Below, piece by piece: positions 14,001 through 26,790 of a DNA stretch of 64,000 nt (position 1 is the first letter of the stretch; each line of letters begins with the position of its first letter). The notes beneath the pieces were generated by a model. That model worked only from the letters and a program-made list of their open reading frames with translations. It was not told where the DNA came from and made no database searches. This DNA is from Lytechinus pictus (lineage: Eukaryota > Echinodermata > Echinoidea > Temnopleuroida > Toxopneustidae), in contig NW_026974140.1 in NCBI RefSeq assembly GCF_037042905.1, forward strand, positions 18,712,001-18,776,000, read 5' to 3'. Position numbers and translations under genes: made by a program.

Positions 14001-17000
14001 ATTAGAAACAGAGCAGAGAATAAAATAAAAAGTAGAAACAAAATATTTTTCAAAAAAGGAAAGTAGCCAACAAAATTGGAAAGTATGACTCTGAATAAGC
14101 AGGCTTCACTAAAACTAAAAGAAAGAAAAGAGATAAAAGGCAGAAAGATAATCTCTCTATTAAAAAAACAAGATGATATACAAAAAAACTTCATAGTTAC
14201 ATTAAATATGCAGGTTTCACTAGAGGTAGAAAAAAGAAAATAAGGTGGAAAAGGCGCAAATATTCCTCCTCCAAATTCAATGAATGAAAGGTGTACAAGA
14301 TTCCTGGCAGCGAGTCATGAATAATACATTCTACAAAAGGGTCTCCTTGATGGATTTACTGATGAAGACTAAATCCCATCACTTCAACCATTTCATCAAT
14401 AACAAGAGAATATCATGCATGGAAATACCTACAGATGAAGGCAGCATTGAGGTTCTTTTTCTCAATGAGATATCACTAGGAAAGATGCATGCAGGGTCTT
14501 ACAGTGGGGAGCCAATTTGGGTCTATTTGCAACCGAATATTGGATCTAAGTTTGGAAATTTTACGCAAATTTAATGAAAATGGAGAAGTAGAGTAAGGCT
14601 GTCTGCATACCAAAGAGTTTTGATGTCTCTTTCAAAGTGAAGATTTCATGTGTCATGTTTCATTATTTATCTTCTCTTTATGGAACTGCTCTATTTAAAA
14701 AAAAAACTTTTAGCTTCTTCTTTGAACACCTATTCACTGAGAAAAAACCATGCTAAACTTTTGATTTTCAACATCAAAGTATCCCTCGAAACTAAAATAT
14801 TGATGTCCAGCATGATTACGTATGTTAGTTTATACATTTTTTCTCTCTCATTGTTTTCTCATATTAAATATTTTGTAAACATGATTATACTGATTATTGT
14901 AAAGATTTCTACCACGCCAAAAAAAATTATACTGTCATTTTATTTCTTTCTCCAAACTTTCCTAATTGCAAAATACTAACAGGCATGCTATTATAAAATA
15001 CCTTTGGAAGCATAGAGATATTACATGATGACAAGGTGTACTATAAAGGTACTATCTTATGTCATTTATTTGCATCTAATTCCATCTCAAAATGAAAAAA
15101 ATGCCCTTTCATAATTGTATATTCCAATTTTTTTATTGAAGGTAAACAACACAGGTGATGAATCAAAGGAATTGTATCATCTATCAAAATAAAAATTCTT
15201 AGAATACACTTGCAAGCTGAATATCGTTTGATGTAAAATACTTTAACTGACGTACGCATATCACTGATGCCTACCTGGTGTTAATATTCAGCAGATTCTT
15301 GTTGCCATGGAGATGAGCAGTTTGAGCCCTAATTTATGGTAATGGAGGAGAGCTGTGTAAATTGGAACCTGAAGGGAAGATAAAGAAGAAGAGATGGAAT
15401 AAGTATGGGGATTATACATGAAGCTTAACAAATGCATGTTGATAAATCCACCTCCATCGGTAATCAGAGAAATATTGTGATGTTACACTTTCACGGAAAA
15501 TGAAATCTCCTTTTCCAGGAATATTCTCACCAGAAGTCTCATACATATTTCAATCTTAAATGTCTATTTTCCATCTCTGCTATAACTATTTCATTACAAT
15601 CTTTCTCAAGTAATTTTTTTTAAGTGTGCTGGTCTTTCTACCCTTTCCATTCTATCCTACTTTTCCTCTTCCCCCTCTATTCAAAGTCTCCCATTAAAAA
15701 AAAAAAACATGCCACACACTCCACTTACACCCCTTTTCTTTATTGCTCTGAAATTGGACCCCTCCCCTTGCTTCTTCTGAATTTCCTTTTCTCTGTCCAT
15801 ATTTATCACCCCCCCCCCCTCACTCTCTCTTTCCCTCTTTCTCTCCCTAAACCATCCTCCTTGCAAGGGTGGGGGGAGGTGGCACTACAAATATATTTTC
15901 CATTTGCTAAATAAAAAGTAAACATGGTATAAAATCTTACAAGCTAACACATGATATATAGCCCTACATGTATGTGATGCAATTTAAGGGTGTCAAATAT
16001 AACATTGAAAAAAAATTAGAGCAAAAAGGGCAAAGCAGGTCAAGAAAAGGGATGATTTTTCAATTTTTTTTTACAATTCACATATAGTCAAGCCCCAATT
16101 TCTGAATTTTCAAGCAACTTAGATTGTCTAGAGGGGTAGGCCTGAAACTTAACGAGCTTCTTGTTATAATGCAAACAATATGACATGTTTTGAATGATGA
16201 ATAGAACCTCTAGTAGTGGTTTTGAAAATATGTTGTCCTGTATGCTCATTCAGCAATAATGTTAAGTTAATGTGAATGATGCAACCCTCTCTCATAATTA
16301 ATGTACCATTGTTTCTACATAACATCACATTACAATTACTCTATTCAAACAAATACAAATGATAAAATGATGAATAGTGCTCAGATAAAATCAAGTTTTC
16401 ATTTCAGGATACAAAATGAAAATCAATTTCATGAGAAACAGAAGCCAGCAGACTTGTTTAGGGTTTGCTCGGTCATGCAGAGGGAGAAAAACAAATAATG
16501 ACAGACATTCCTTCAAATTATTTCCTGTTGGCTTGGCAATTAACCGACACTGTTGTTCTCATTGCTCCATAAACACAATGAATGTACAGTATGTGACACT
16601 AACACATTCACAGTGGTGCATACTTGCGTTTTAACCAGTAGGTACAGGTAATGGCAGAATCAAGGGGTTATTAAACAGTGCAATGTTTATCATAAACTAA
16701 TGATCAACAATGTGATTATTTTCTTTGACAAAAAAAAATCAAACAGAATTCAGCAGAAATAAACAGAGTAAACATGGTCTTATAACACCAAGTTAAAAAC
16801 ATGTACCTGGAAAAAAAGTGTGCATGACCAAAGGACAGGGATTAAGTAGGAAATTGAATTTTTGATAGTATGAATCAGTGCTTTACTGCTTATATCAAGG
16901 ACATAAATTGGATACTGATATTCAATCTTCATACTCACAGTATGCACAGCAATTACCGGTACTTGGTTTTTAACACTTTAATACAGAACTTTGGAAGTAT

Positions 17001-17039
17001 ATATGAGCTACAATAAATAAATTCAGGCTTGACAGATCT
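11061..17039. other. long non-genic stretch with unrecognised ORFs
   Basis: No gene is supported. Three open frames are somewhat longer or less low-complexity than background: 11993-12175 (+), 14284-14574 (+) and 12949-13188 (-). None shows a family motif, clean exon borders or a neighbour that explains it. The motif GTCTGACCCATACAACCT occurs twice near 12218 and 12308, a local duplication of about 90 bp. A dispersed repeat with a C8/A13 tract lies near 11450-11640 and has a relative near 60060-60220. Confidence 0.35.
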
Positions 17040-17722
17040 GTGTCATCATATATTGTCATCACCTTAATCATCACCATCATCATCATCTTTAGCATATCAT
17101 TATCAAAACAATTAGACTAGCAAAGCGTCATCATCATCCCCATCATCGTTTACATTATCCCAATCATTGCAAATCCACATCATAATAAACTTCTTCTATT
17201 TTTTTCATCATGATTATCCTCCTCAGTCTTCATGATCATTGACTCATTGTTATCATAATCATCTTACATGCTAATTATCATCACCACCATTGCTATCATT
17301 GCAAATCTGAATCGCATACACAACTGCTATTCAATCACCTTCATCATAATCACCATAATCATCTATCATCATTTGCAGGACTGGCTAATAACCATTTACT
17401 GTACACTACTTTCTTCATCAGCAGCAGCATTATTACCATTGTCATCATCCCCACCATCATCACCACCACCACCACAATCACCACAATCATCATCTTCACC
17501 AGTCCATCATCATCATTATCAACATCATCATCACCACTACGACCACCACCACAATCATTACATTAATCAATCATCAGTCACCACCACTACCATCCTCACT
17601 ATCAGTATCATCACGACCATCACTACCACCATGACCACCATCATCACAATTAATCATTAGCAATAATCATCATTCACCACCATCATCATCACTATCATCA
17701 CCATTACTATCATCATCACTAC

Positions 17723-17759
<37 letters not shown>

Positions 17760-17930
17760 TTCATCATCACTGCACTGGCACTACCACGGTCACCATCACC
17801 ACCACCACCAGTACTGGTAGATCTAGATCAAATTTCAACTTACATCCAGAAATCAGCCCCATCTACCAGCATTCGGCACCAACACATTTCATGGTCACCA
17901 TCATTTACCACCACCATCATCATATTATAA
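17040..17930 (+). repeat. imperfect CAT/CAC trinucleotide tract, ~0.9 kb
   Basis: The stretch is a long, interrupted array of CAT, CAC and ATC units, purest near 17715-17770. Open frames rich in H, I, S and T (for example 17268-17660) are by-products of the repeat, not genes. Confidence 0.9.
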
Positions 17931-18206
17931 ACGATAATTTGCCATGCCCATACTGTGAGAATTTAAAAAGTTGATATAGCAACGCGACAAGTAAAAGAAG
18001 TTCCATCGAGAAATTAAAAACATTTCTCGGGGAGCTGTCGGGCTACGAACGAGGTCTTATCGCATTAAGCGAGAACGATTGTTTTTTCTTACTAACGTGA
18101 TAAATATATATTATAAATTCATTCTATTGCATAATACCCTCGCATGAAAAATGACAAGATCATTGCCAAAATTAATTCATAACTTTACCATAAAATCAAA
18201 ACTTAC

Positions 18207-18489
18207 TGTTACGCAGGAAGAGAATTTCTCGCTGTGCTTTCAGTTTCAGACTTTCACCTCATCATGCATGCGATCCCGGAAAAATGTAGAGCTTAATCGT
18301 CCCTCTGCTCGTGATTTTGTATTTTTAACCCGTGTACATAATACTGTAATCACGTCTTCTTATGAATATTCATTTAAAAGTTTGTCAGCAGAGCTCTTGT
18401 TTATTCATAGAGATATATTACTAGTTTGCTTATTGTTAATGTTACTTTTCAACTTTTGTCTTTACTTTGCTGGTTACTAGCATTTTATA
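18207..18489 (-). promoter_or_regulatory. TATA block with donor, copy 1 (possible first exon)
   Basis: Read on the minus strand, TATAAAA (18489-18483) is followed by about 250 bases without a useful open frame, then a strong splice donor, CGTAACA|GTAAGT, at 18207. The order TATA box, untranslated exon, donor fits a promoter with a non-coding first exon. A diverged copy with both the TATA and the donor preserved lies at 24070-24329. I cannot identify the downstream exons, and both copies could instead be fragments of a mobile element. Confidence 0.35.
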
Positions 18490-18559
18490 CTCGCATAGAT
18501 ACGATCTTACGTATACGTAAGCTCCCGAAGGGAGCTAGAGAGGGAACTCTTTTCGCGCG

Positions 18560-18700
18560 TTTTTTATTTTCCATAGGTTTTGTACATAACAAACATGGCT
18601 GCCATTTGGCCAATTTGAAGGTTGATTTTGGAAGGTCAATGTTTAATTCATGAGTAATGACGTCAAAATACGCATAATGCACTTGTATGATTGGATAAAA
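18560..18700 (+). promoter_or_regulatory. promoter-like patch (YY1-like, CRE)
   Basis: AACATGGCTGCCATTTGG at 18592 matches a YY1-type core promoter motif, and TGACGTCA at about 18659 is a perfect CRE. The spliced transcription unit at 20.3-21.5 kb lies downstream on the plus strand, and GTAAGT near 18949 could be its first donor. The evidence is motif-level only. Confidence 0.3.
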
Positions 18701-19464
18701 CGCTAATGTTTTATTCATGTCCTCATGCATTAAACATTTTTTTCCTTCCCACAATTCCCTACGATATCTGTGCGAAGTGTCGTTCTTTTTTACTCTGCGA
18801 AATTCAACATTTGAAATACAATAGCAAGACTAATTATCTGTTTATAGGATTAGTATCCGGAATCATGATTTCTGAGTGAAATTCAGTTGAGCAGAAAATA
18901 TATGAGGGAACATCTACATCAAAGTAATGGCATTCCATACAAATAAAAGTAAGTTAAGTTCAATTTCGTGCTTTGATCTCGGTTGTAATTGTAATGTGTT
19001 TGCTGCTGGGGTTCGGCGTCGCAGTCAGGGCCTTATAAAGTTATGTACTTTGTGTAGTTTACTACGGAAACCACAATTTCCATATTTCCATTACTGAGAG
19101 TGAGATCTGACTCCGGATCTGACTGACATATTTTCTCAGAAAATAATAGTTTTTCGTAGAACTAAGTTGGTTAATTAGAATGCTTCATGTCCGTCCTTAT
19201 TAAATATGTATTTCAGTACATTGTCATATATCAGGGGTAGATGTGGACTTGTTCAGTAACGGCAAAGCTGCATTAAATCTAAGCCAAATAATATAGTCAG
19301 AGCGGGAAATGGGCATTAATACCGCCGGTGCCAGCCGGCTGCGAAAATGCCGATAGCGATGTAGGCTAGGTCATTAGGATTTAGGTGTTGGGAATTAATG
19401 TCACTGACAAGCTTGAGTTGAAGTTTAAAGTTGGGCCTGAGCCTACTGATTTTTTGACACCGCT

Positions 19465-19664
19465 CACTAGCGTACCTACGGGGGGGGGGGGCAGAGGGGG
19501 CAGTCTGTCCCCCCTGACGAGCCACAACCCATGCAAAGGACGTATCCCTGCCCCCCCCCCCCCCCCCCGACGAGCTTGAAGTTGAAGACCCTTTTTTTTT
19601 TGCTTGTCAAATTTTTTTGCGGACGGTTTTGCCCCCCATGTGAAAAATCCCAGGTACGCCACTG
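19465..19664. mobile_element. hAT-type MITE, 200 bp
   Basis: The left end CACTAGCGTACCTA and the right end (reverse complement CAGTGGCGTACCTGG) are imperfect inverted repeats. ACACCGCT is duplicated exactly at 19457-19464 and 19665-19672, an 8-bp hAT-type target site. The interior is mostly G and C homopolymer runs. Confidence 0.75.
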
Positions 19665-20342
19665 ACACCGCTATTCCATCTTTATATGAATCAATATAAT
19701 TCTCTGCATTTAAAAAGAAATTAATTTTAAATCAATTATTTAAATGAACTAAATCTATTTGGAATGATATTGATATCGGTAGATTTGCCACTGCCCACTG
19801 GTGGAATGGTTTGAGACAGATTTTAACATGAGTCTTTTTTTACTAAAAAGTAAGGCCCTAGGATAGGTCTAACTTAGATCTTGATTTCTAAAAATGAAAT
19901 TCTAGATCTGTCTGGTTTGAATTTTTCTACGAAGATTTAAATTAACTTTATTCTAGTCCCTGCCTGGACCGTTGGACTAAAATTATACAACGGAGTTAAA
20001 TGATTCCTATTTTTGGGGGACAAAATTTCTTTGTCAGGTTTCAAACTGCTCAGTTGTCGTATACCATGAGTGCAATTTTTTTATGGGAAGGGGTGACAAA
20101 ATTTAAAGTGCCCCATTCTGAATTTTATAAGTATAAGTAGAGAGAGGGCTGATCCAATTGATTTATCTTTATTGTCCTCCTCACTTGACCATATTTATGG
20201 TGAAAGGCAAAGGGTCATTTAAACTTGCAAGCAAGCTAACTTAAAAAAAAAAAATTAAACTTAAAGAGGAACTCACTTAGATGTAGAGATTCACATGTTT
20301 ATAGATCTAGACGATTAAAAAAAAACCAATTGTCTTGCACTG

Positions 20343-20804
20343 GTGGATGAGCGAGAGCCAAATTATCACACAAATAATAATTATCCTACATCTGTCAAAG
20401 CTGGCTTGGTGTATAAGATTGACAAAAGGCCTCGCTATAGTAGGCCACATATATGCTTGAACCATTTACTGACTCTTATTGACAATGAAGATGGTCAGTG
20501 GAAACAGAGCCAGGTAGGCCTATGCCTATTTCGTCAGTGGAACATAATACAGAGAGAAGGAAGTTTTCGGTCAAGACCAGCTTTTTTCTAGTTGGGAATA
20601 TTCATAGGCTTAGGATAGGACTAGCTGGAAATTTTGAAAATATTGTTTTAAAAGAGGAATTTTGTTTATCACCTCTAAAATTCTAAACTGTATTGTGTGT
20701 ATTTTTAATTGCAGATCCAATGGGATCAAGTTCTTAGCAGTCCCAGCCCAGTCAGAAGTACAAAGTCAACTACCATTTACACATCACCAAGAGTTACAAT
20801 CTGA
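20343..20804 (+). CDS. small spliced gene of unknown product (3' part)
   Basis: Exon A ends at 20513 with CAG|GTAGGC. Exon B starts at 20715 after TTAATTGCAG. The frame runs through exon A with 57 sense codons and continues in phase 0 into exon B for 29 codons to TGA at 20802-20804. Exon B then splices (20834 or 20839) to a terminal exon at 21334, followed by AATAAA at 21451. The stop is only about 30 nt before the last junction, so nonsense-mediated decay is not expected. The peptide is polar and Ser/Thr-rich at its C-terminus; I do not recognise it. There is no in-frame ATG and no clean acceptor at the 5' side, so either an upstream exon is missing from this model or the transcript is non-coding. 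A second frame (phase 2) starts at an ATG near 20485, runs through exon B and stops at 21371-21373 in the last exon, giving about 62 codons. Confidence 0.4.
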
Positions 20805-21333
20805 TGAGGAACAGGATATTTTAACTGAAAACTTGTAAGGTATGCTTGTTTTCGTTAAAAAAGGCCTCCTATTTCTTTTTTATTTTGGGGGGGGGGAGGG
20901 CTATAGCAACTTTTTCTGAATCATGTTATCCCATATAGTAAAGCTCCGTTGTGAGTAAATATTTATTTGTATTCAGATTCACCAGTATTTCCATTCTCAT
21001 CAATGCATACTTATTGTCCATGTCTCTTATCTTATCTACATGAGTCATATGTGATATCAAAATATCAAAATATTGAGAGCAATTTTATGATATATATTTG
21101 AATGAGTTTACACACTTAATCAAAAAAGTTCTATGAATAATGCTTATAAATAGTGATCTATGATTTTTATCTTGCTATATAGATTACTACATGTGCATTA
21201 TCTAAACAATATTGCATGGAAGATTAGGGCCTAATTAAAAGTTTAAAACTCTCTAATAACTGAACTAGATGAGTAAGAATAATTAATATCAGCAGCTCAT
21301 TTTGTTCTTTTCTTTTTTGTGTTTACCATGCAG

Positions 21334-21475
21334 GTTCCGCAGGCAGTTTGAGTATCACCAGGGCAGATTATAAGAAGAAATATGGAGGCCAAGTTCATAA
21401 CAAGTAGCTACTTCATCACAATTACACATTTTAAAAATTGAATGAATTTGAATAAACATGTCAATACATATTGAA
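21334..21475 (+). other. terminal exon of the 20-kb transcription unit
   Basis: A polypyrimidine tract and ATGCAG acceptor end at 21333. The exon that follows has stops in the frame used upstream and reaches AATAAA at 21451-21456, so cleavage is expected around 21465-21480. Confidence 0.5.
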
Positions 21476-23900
21476 TGTTGCTTGAACTACACATCTGTAG
21501 AAAAAAATTGGAGTATTGATATTTAGGTCCATAGGTTTCACACAAGATTGAAATATTTTCCCAAAGGGCACACCTACCCACCCTTTATTAATGTTCTAAT
21601 CATCTACATGTAGTAGTAGTGAAAGAACTGTTAATGATATAAGTAGTTTGAAAGGGATAAGTTGTATTCTGGTAATATAATCAATTCAGAATGGGTCTTT
21701 ACTGAGTTCTGGGCTATGTACATGCCTACAGACATACATAAGACAATAAGAAATAATGGATTTTCATTGAAAATGTGCATACTAAAAAAACAAGGTGACA
21801 GAACAAAGGATTAAGAAATCACTCTCACTCCTGGACCCCATTTCATTAAGTCTAACCACTACTCTAACTCTTTGCCATTCTGGTAATAACCATGGAAACA
21901 TTATTAAAAGTAACAGATCAACATTGAGGTTCCCATGCTAGTTACAATTGGGGCAAATTTACCATAATTGACGTCTTTATGAAACAAGGATCTGTAGTGC
22001 TGGACATTTATTTTTTGGGGAAGTGAAAAGTTGCACTGTTTTGTTCGTTTTAATCTCTTTTTGTTCTTGTAGCACTGTATTGTTCATGTCCAGTATTATG
22101 AACTAAATTAGCTCTTCAAATGAAAAAAAAAAATGGTTGGAAATAGAACACAGCTCTAGCAGCACTTCACAACAATAGACAATAAGCAATTTTGTTACTA
22201 ATTTACTAATGTGCAGATTTGGGAAGGCACTCTTTAGAGAAATGTGGCAATGTGCTCCCTTTTTTGTGAAGTGCCCTCGGTTAGATTAGCATGCTATTTC
22301 TTGTCAGCAAATGCTGAAAAAAATTACTTGATATTTGAGTAACCGACTTTGAGAGAGAGGTATATCGTTAATTTTTTAAATGACATCCTTGATGTCCCCT
22401 TATATTGACTATATAAGGCTTATCAATACCTATGAAAGTGATTTTTTTTATTTGTTTTCTCTAGATTTTACCAAAAAAATTACATCCCCTCCCTTGTAAC
22501 AGCCTTGCAATTTCTGTTGCATTCATTATATGCATTTTGCTGATGTAATGTGATGCTTTGGCGAGAAAAAGAGGATAGGAATATTTTGATCACATATTCA
22601 GAAATTGATTCCTTAATAAATATTTTAATTTGAAATATACTTTCTAATCTTGATATTCGTGATTTATTTATTCACATTGCGTGAAAGATATGTGATAATG
22701 ATGTTATTGCTACCAAACTGTGTTGTGATGTAGGTAATGATGATAATGAAGAATACTTCTATATGACTGGAATATGATGGTGCTACTGATTGATTGATTT
22801 TGTTTGTCAGGTATCTATGGGTATAATACTAGTACAACAGGTAAGAGTATAACATAAAGTATCAAAATACCATGCATGCATGGCAAGATAGCTCATAAAA
22901 ATATGGCATACTGTGACATTTTAAGATCAGGTGCAGCCAAATTAGATATTCTTCCTAAAGATATAAATGAGTTTGATTTAAGAGTGGGATAAAAATGATA
23001 TGAGAATAATTGTTTGCTCGCATGATTATGTGGTACATGTATGTGTGTGTGTGGAAGAGAGAAGGGGAAGGGTGGGATCGATGGGATAGATTTTGGGGCG
23101 GGCAGGTACAAATAAAATTTCATCTTGTTTGGAAGTGACCTTTTTAAGATAGCCTTGATGAGAGTGAAGTCATGCAGGGGGAGGGGGGGGGGGGTACTGG
23201 GCTGTCTTGATTTTGCTCCCATCCCAAACTCAGATTTTTTTTTTTTTTAATCTTTATAAGATTTGCACCATATTGTTCATTTCCATTTCAATTTCAAAAT
23301 AAAGACAAAATGGCCTCCTAAATTGCCTTGCTCTCTTGCTCAGATTTCTCTGATCATTTTAAGCATTTACCCCCCTAAAAAAAACCCCAAACATATTAAT
23401 AATTATGGCTATTAATAATGTGTAATGAAAATAATATGCAGTGATGACTGCATGAATAGATCGAGCAAGCAGATCCCTAAGTTCAATCCTATGAATTCCT
23501 TGTAAGCTTCCACATTTCTTCAAGGGAAATAGCTATAGCAAATAAATAATTGTATTAATTGATGTAGCAATAATCGCGACAGGAAAATATGTAAACAAGG
23601 AAAGATGAATTAACAACTGAATACCGGGGGGTGAACGGGGGAATGAATGACATAGTCTACCTTAATATTATTTACCAAAGACGCAACTCATTTCATAATC
23701 AATCACGTCGCGCATTATGCTAATTAGTAACAATATACTTATTTGCATATCTTTACGCTGTGCGCGCAGGCCAATTATGACCACGCCTCCGTTTCGCTGG
23801 TGTGCCATGAAGTTGTGGTGTCCATAGGCTTGTACGCGTAAAATGGGAGCAGTGTGCACTTTTGACCTTCCAAAATTTCCCCCATGTCTAACCGGATGCA
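21476..23900. other. non-genic DNA
   Basis: No gene is supported. A G-rich patch and homopolymers lie near 23180. The minus open frame 23668-23940 starts inside a duplicated block (see 23923-24012) and encodes nothing that I recognise. Confidence 0.35.
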
Positions 23901-23922
23901 GAAGCGGAGTTTCACCCCCCTG

Positions 23923-24012
23923 CTCTCTATTGCCAGACATATTTGGCGATGATTAAATTAATTCATAATGATGTACTTCGTAATACGTCCACCTTCGCAA
24001 TTAAATGAATCA
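23923..24012. repeat. duplicated ~90-bp block, copy A
   Basis: The block TGCCAGACAT..GGCGATGATTAAATTAATTCA..ACGTCCACCTTC recurs with modest divergence at 24460-24551. On the minus strand both copies include an ATG followed by the same few codons, but the frames diverge at once. Confidence 0.6.
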
Positions 24013-24069
24013 ATAAAATATGAATAGAATTATCCATTAGTAACCTGATTTAGATAGATAGATACTTAC

Positions 24070-24329
24070 TGTTACGCAGGTCGCAGGAAGAAAATTCCTC
24101 ACTCTGCTTTCAGTTTCACCTCATCATGCGCGGGGATCGAGAGATACCTACTTTCGAGCCCAATCGTCCCTCCACAGGCTCCACTCGTGATCTTGTATTT
24201 TTACCCGTGTACATAATATCACTTCTTCTTATGAATATTCATTTAAAAGTTTGTCAGTAGAGCTCCTGTTTATTGTTAATGTTACTTTTCAACTTTTGTT
24301 TTTTCTTTTCTGGTTACTAGCATTTTATA
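24070..24329 (-). promoter_or_regulatory. TATA block with donor, copy 2
   Basis: This is a diverged copy of 18207-18489. It keeps TATAAAA (24329-24323), the shared ATGAATATTCATTTAAAAG segment and the CGTAACA|GTAAGT donor at 24070. Indels separate the two copies, yet both putative functional ends survive. It may be a duplicated promoter plus untranslated exon, or a mobile-element remnant. Confidence 0.35.
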
Positions 24330-24459
24330 TTCGCCATTCAAATCAGGACCGTTAGTTAAATTTCATTTAGCACGCATGCAGTATCCAGTCAACTTTCTTG
24401 CAAACTTAGAGAAACCAAAAGCAAATAGGTAATGTTGAACGTGATGGCGCTCTCCAATC

Positions 24460-24551
24460 TCTCTATCGCCAGACATCATTGGCGACGATTAGATTAATTC
24501 ATTAATAATACATGTACGTCGTCATACGTCCACCTTCAATGAATGAATTGA
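24460..24551. repeat. duplicated ~90-bp block, copy B
   Basis: This is the second copy of the block at 23923-24012. The two copies bracket the TATA block at 24070-24329. Confidence 0.6.
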
Positions 24552-24617
24552 TAATTAGATAGATAGATAGATAGGTAGATAGATAGGGAGATAGATAGGT
24601 AGATAGATAGATAGATA
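24552..24617 (+). repeat. GATA microsatellite
   Basis: A run of imperfect GATA/GGTA units with no flanking unique spacers. It is a simple microsatellite. Confidence 0.9.
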
Positions 24618-25069
24618 TAAATTCTTGTCTTCAGAAAGCAATTGCTAGCAGTTTTAACAATAGCGACATCGCGCTGGTGCGAGCACGACTCACCATGTCT
24701 AAGGTGATTTATCATTTACTTAAGGATGGTTAGGGTTATTCAAATTCAAGTTTTTTACCCTTATTTGTCTATCTTTCTATTTTTTTATATTTTGTTTTCT
24801 TTTTCTTTAATTTTTTTTTAGGGGGGGGGGGGTTATAGGGCCTAATATAGGCCGTAATGTTCAAAGTTTTTTCATATTCTTTTAACACTTCGCACAGTAC
24901 GCAGATTTTACTGCGAAGTACCTAAATGGCGCCATACCATGCACATAAAACAATCAGTCAACAACATTTTCCATGTTTTGCCCGTTATATTTTCCTTCAA
25001 ACAAACTGCTGGGCAATATACATTTTATAATGCTTGGGAAAGGGTCAGGGTATGAAAAGGTCCCCGGTC

Positions 25070-25646
25070 TTAAAGGGATGGTCTGGGCTGAAAACAATTA
25101 TATCTAAATAAACAGAATAAAATTCACAAAGCAAATGCTGAAAATTTCATCAAAATCGGATAACAATTAACGAAGTTATTGAATTTTAAAGTTTATCAAT
25201 ATTTTGTGAAAACAGGTATATGCACATCTCATAAGTATTCATAAGGTGGGATGATGATGTCACATCCCCACTTTCCTTTTTCTTATGTTATTACATGAAA
25301 TCATTAATGTTTCATTTTTTCATACATCCATTATGATGAAGTTGCAGCAATAAATAACTAATGCACTTAATCAGTTGTAAATCCAATTCTGTTAGTTCTT
25401 GGTAGAAAAATTCTGAATAAACCTAATTCCGTATAATAAAATACAAAAGAACAAGTGGGATATGACATCATCAGCCCACCTAATGAATATTCATAAAGAC
25501 ATGCATAGAACTGTTTCACCGGAATAATGCAAATCTTTAAAATTCAATAACTTTTTTTATTTGTTATCGGATTTTGGTCAAATTTTCAGCATTTTGCTCT
25601 GTGAATTTTACTCTACATATATTTCCAGCCTGGACCATCCCTTTAA
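25070..25646. mobile_element. TTAA-flanked foldback MITE (piggyBac-like), 577 bp
   Basis: It begins TTAAAGGGATGGTCTGGGCTG and ends CAGCCTGGACCATCCCTTTAA, so it has inverted ends plus a TTAA on each side, the target duplication of piggyBac elements. The two halves are inverted relatives of each other throughout: motifs such as the ATGATGTCACATCCCCACTT region near 25250 reappear inverted near 25455. There is no coding capacity. The family appears abundant in this kind of genome, since a diverged TTAA relative lies at 62562-63065. Confidence 0.85.
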
Positions 25647-26589
25647 CAAAACATAAAAGAGAGTTAAGAGAAATTTCAGGTGAACGTACTACACTCTGTC
25701 ATGGAATTGAAATAGATCTTGGTCGGTTAAACTCTTGGAAAATCAATTTTATTGAAAGTATATAATTTATATAGAGGATATAGATTGAAGTAATCAATTA
25801 CGAAATGAGAAAACATTCTATGGTAATTGCAAAAAGTGGGAATGTTATTTCAAATGGTTACCCTCAATAATTTATGATTTTTGTTCACAAAATTTATAAT
25901 ATTCTCCATTATCTCGAGCGATGTTGTGGGCTCGACATTATTTTGTGTCAAACACATATATTCTTGAGCTAAGAAGACAAACAAACATTTTAGAGGTAAT
26001 TGGAGGAAAATATCAAATTTAGTGTACGAAGTATAGGCATATGTAAAGCTGTAAGACTAAACTTTCATTTTGAACCACTTTTCAAATATATTTTTATTAT
26101 GAATTCATGCGATAGAAAGGATTTTTAATCAAATTAAGACATTGTCATGATTGTAATGTAATATTAAACTTTTCAGTCGTTGGATTCTATAAGAAAGTTA
26201 CATTGAATTGAATGTTTACGCATACAAGATCTCTCACCGCCAAACACACATGATTAACAGTAACGCGTCAAATAATCATAATTATGCATTGGATAATTCT
26301 AAATATTAATCTTGTATAAAATTACAAATCGTTTCAGTACTGTAAATGTTAAATAATATTGCGGGGTGACACAATATTAGCAGGGTCATCATTCTTTTCG
26401 AATTTCATACCACAATTCTGTTCGTGAGCTCTTTGATAACATAACATTCATATTTCAGACGTGAAATGTCATATAGGTAATAAGATTGTTTTGATTATAA
26501 TTTGAGGACAATCTGATCTAATTAATATAAATCATTTCACAATCATTTATTTATTCATTCATTCATTCATGAAAAAATAACAAGTGTGA

Positions 26590-26790
26590 TATGTTATTAA
26601 CCCCGGACTATCGCAGAGCTCATGAATATTAATGACTTTGCCAAACAGAGCATGATTAACGTGAAAATTCGACTTCTGTGATTGGCTAATGCTTAGCCCC
26701 GCCTTTCCTTAGCCCGGTTTCGTTTCACAGCGATCCCTGACGTCGCCACACAACAATTAAGGAGTGAAAAGCGAGCGAAACTTTGAGAGA
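26590..26790. promoter_or_regulatory. promoter-like patch (CCAAT, GC box, CRE-like)
   Basis: Within 120 bases there are AGCCAATCAC on the minus strand, GCCCCGCC and CTGACGTCGC, in a locally GC-richer context inside AT-rich DNA. No exon could be assigned on either side, so the direction is unknown and the call is motif-based. Confidence 0.3.

Noticed and set aside
14284-14574. A 96-residue plus-strand gene
   Set aside because: It has an ATG and a stop, but no recognisable domain, promoter or poly(A) context to support it.
17268-17660. A His/Ser/Thr-rich 130-residue protein
   Set aside because: It is a translation of the CAT/CAC simple repeat, with no splice or start context.
19381-19668. Gly/Pro-rich ORFs on both strands
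   Set aside because: They are created by G and C homopolymer runs inside a 200-bp hAT-type MITE.
24552-24617. CRISPR-like short regular repeats
   Set aside because: The window is eukaryotic and the repeat is a GATA microsatellite without spacers.
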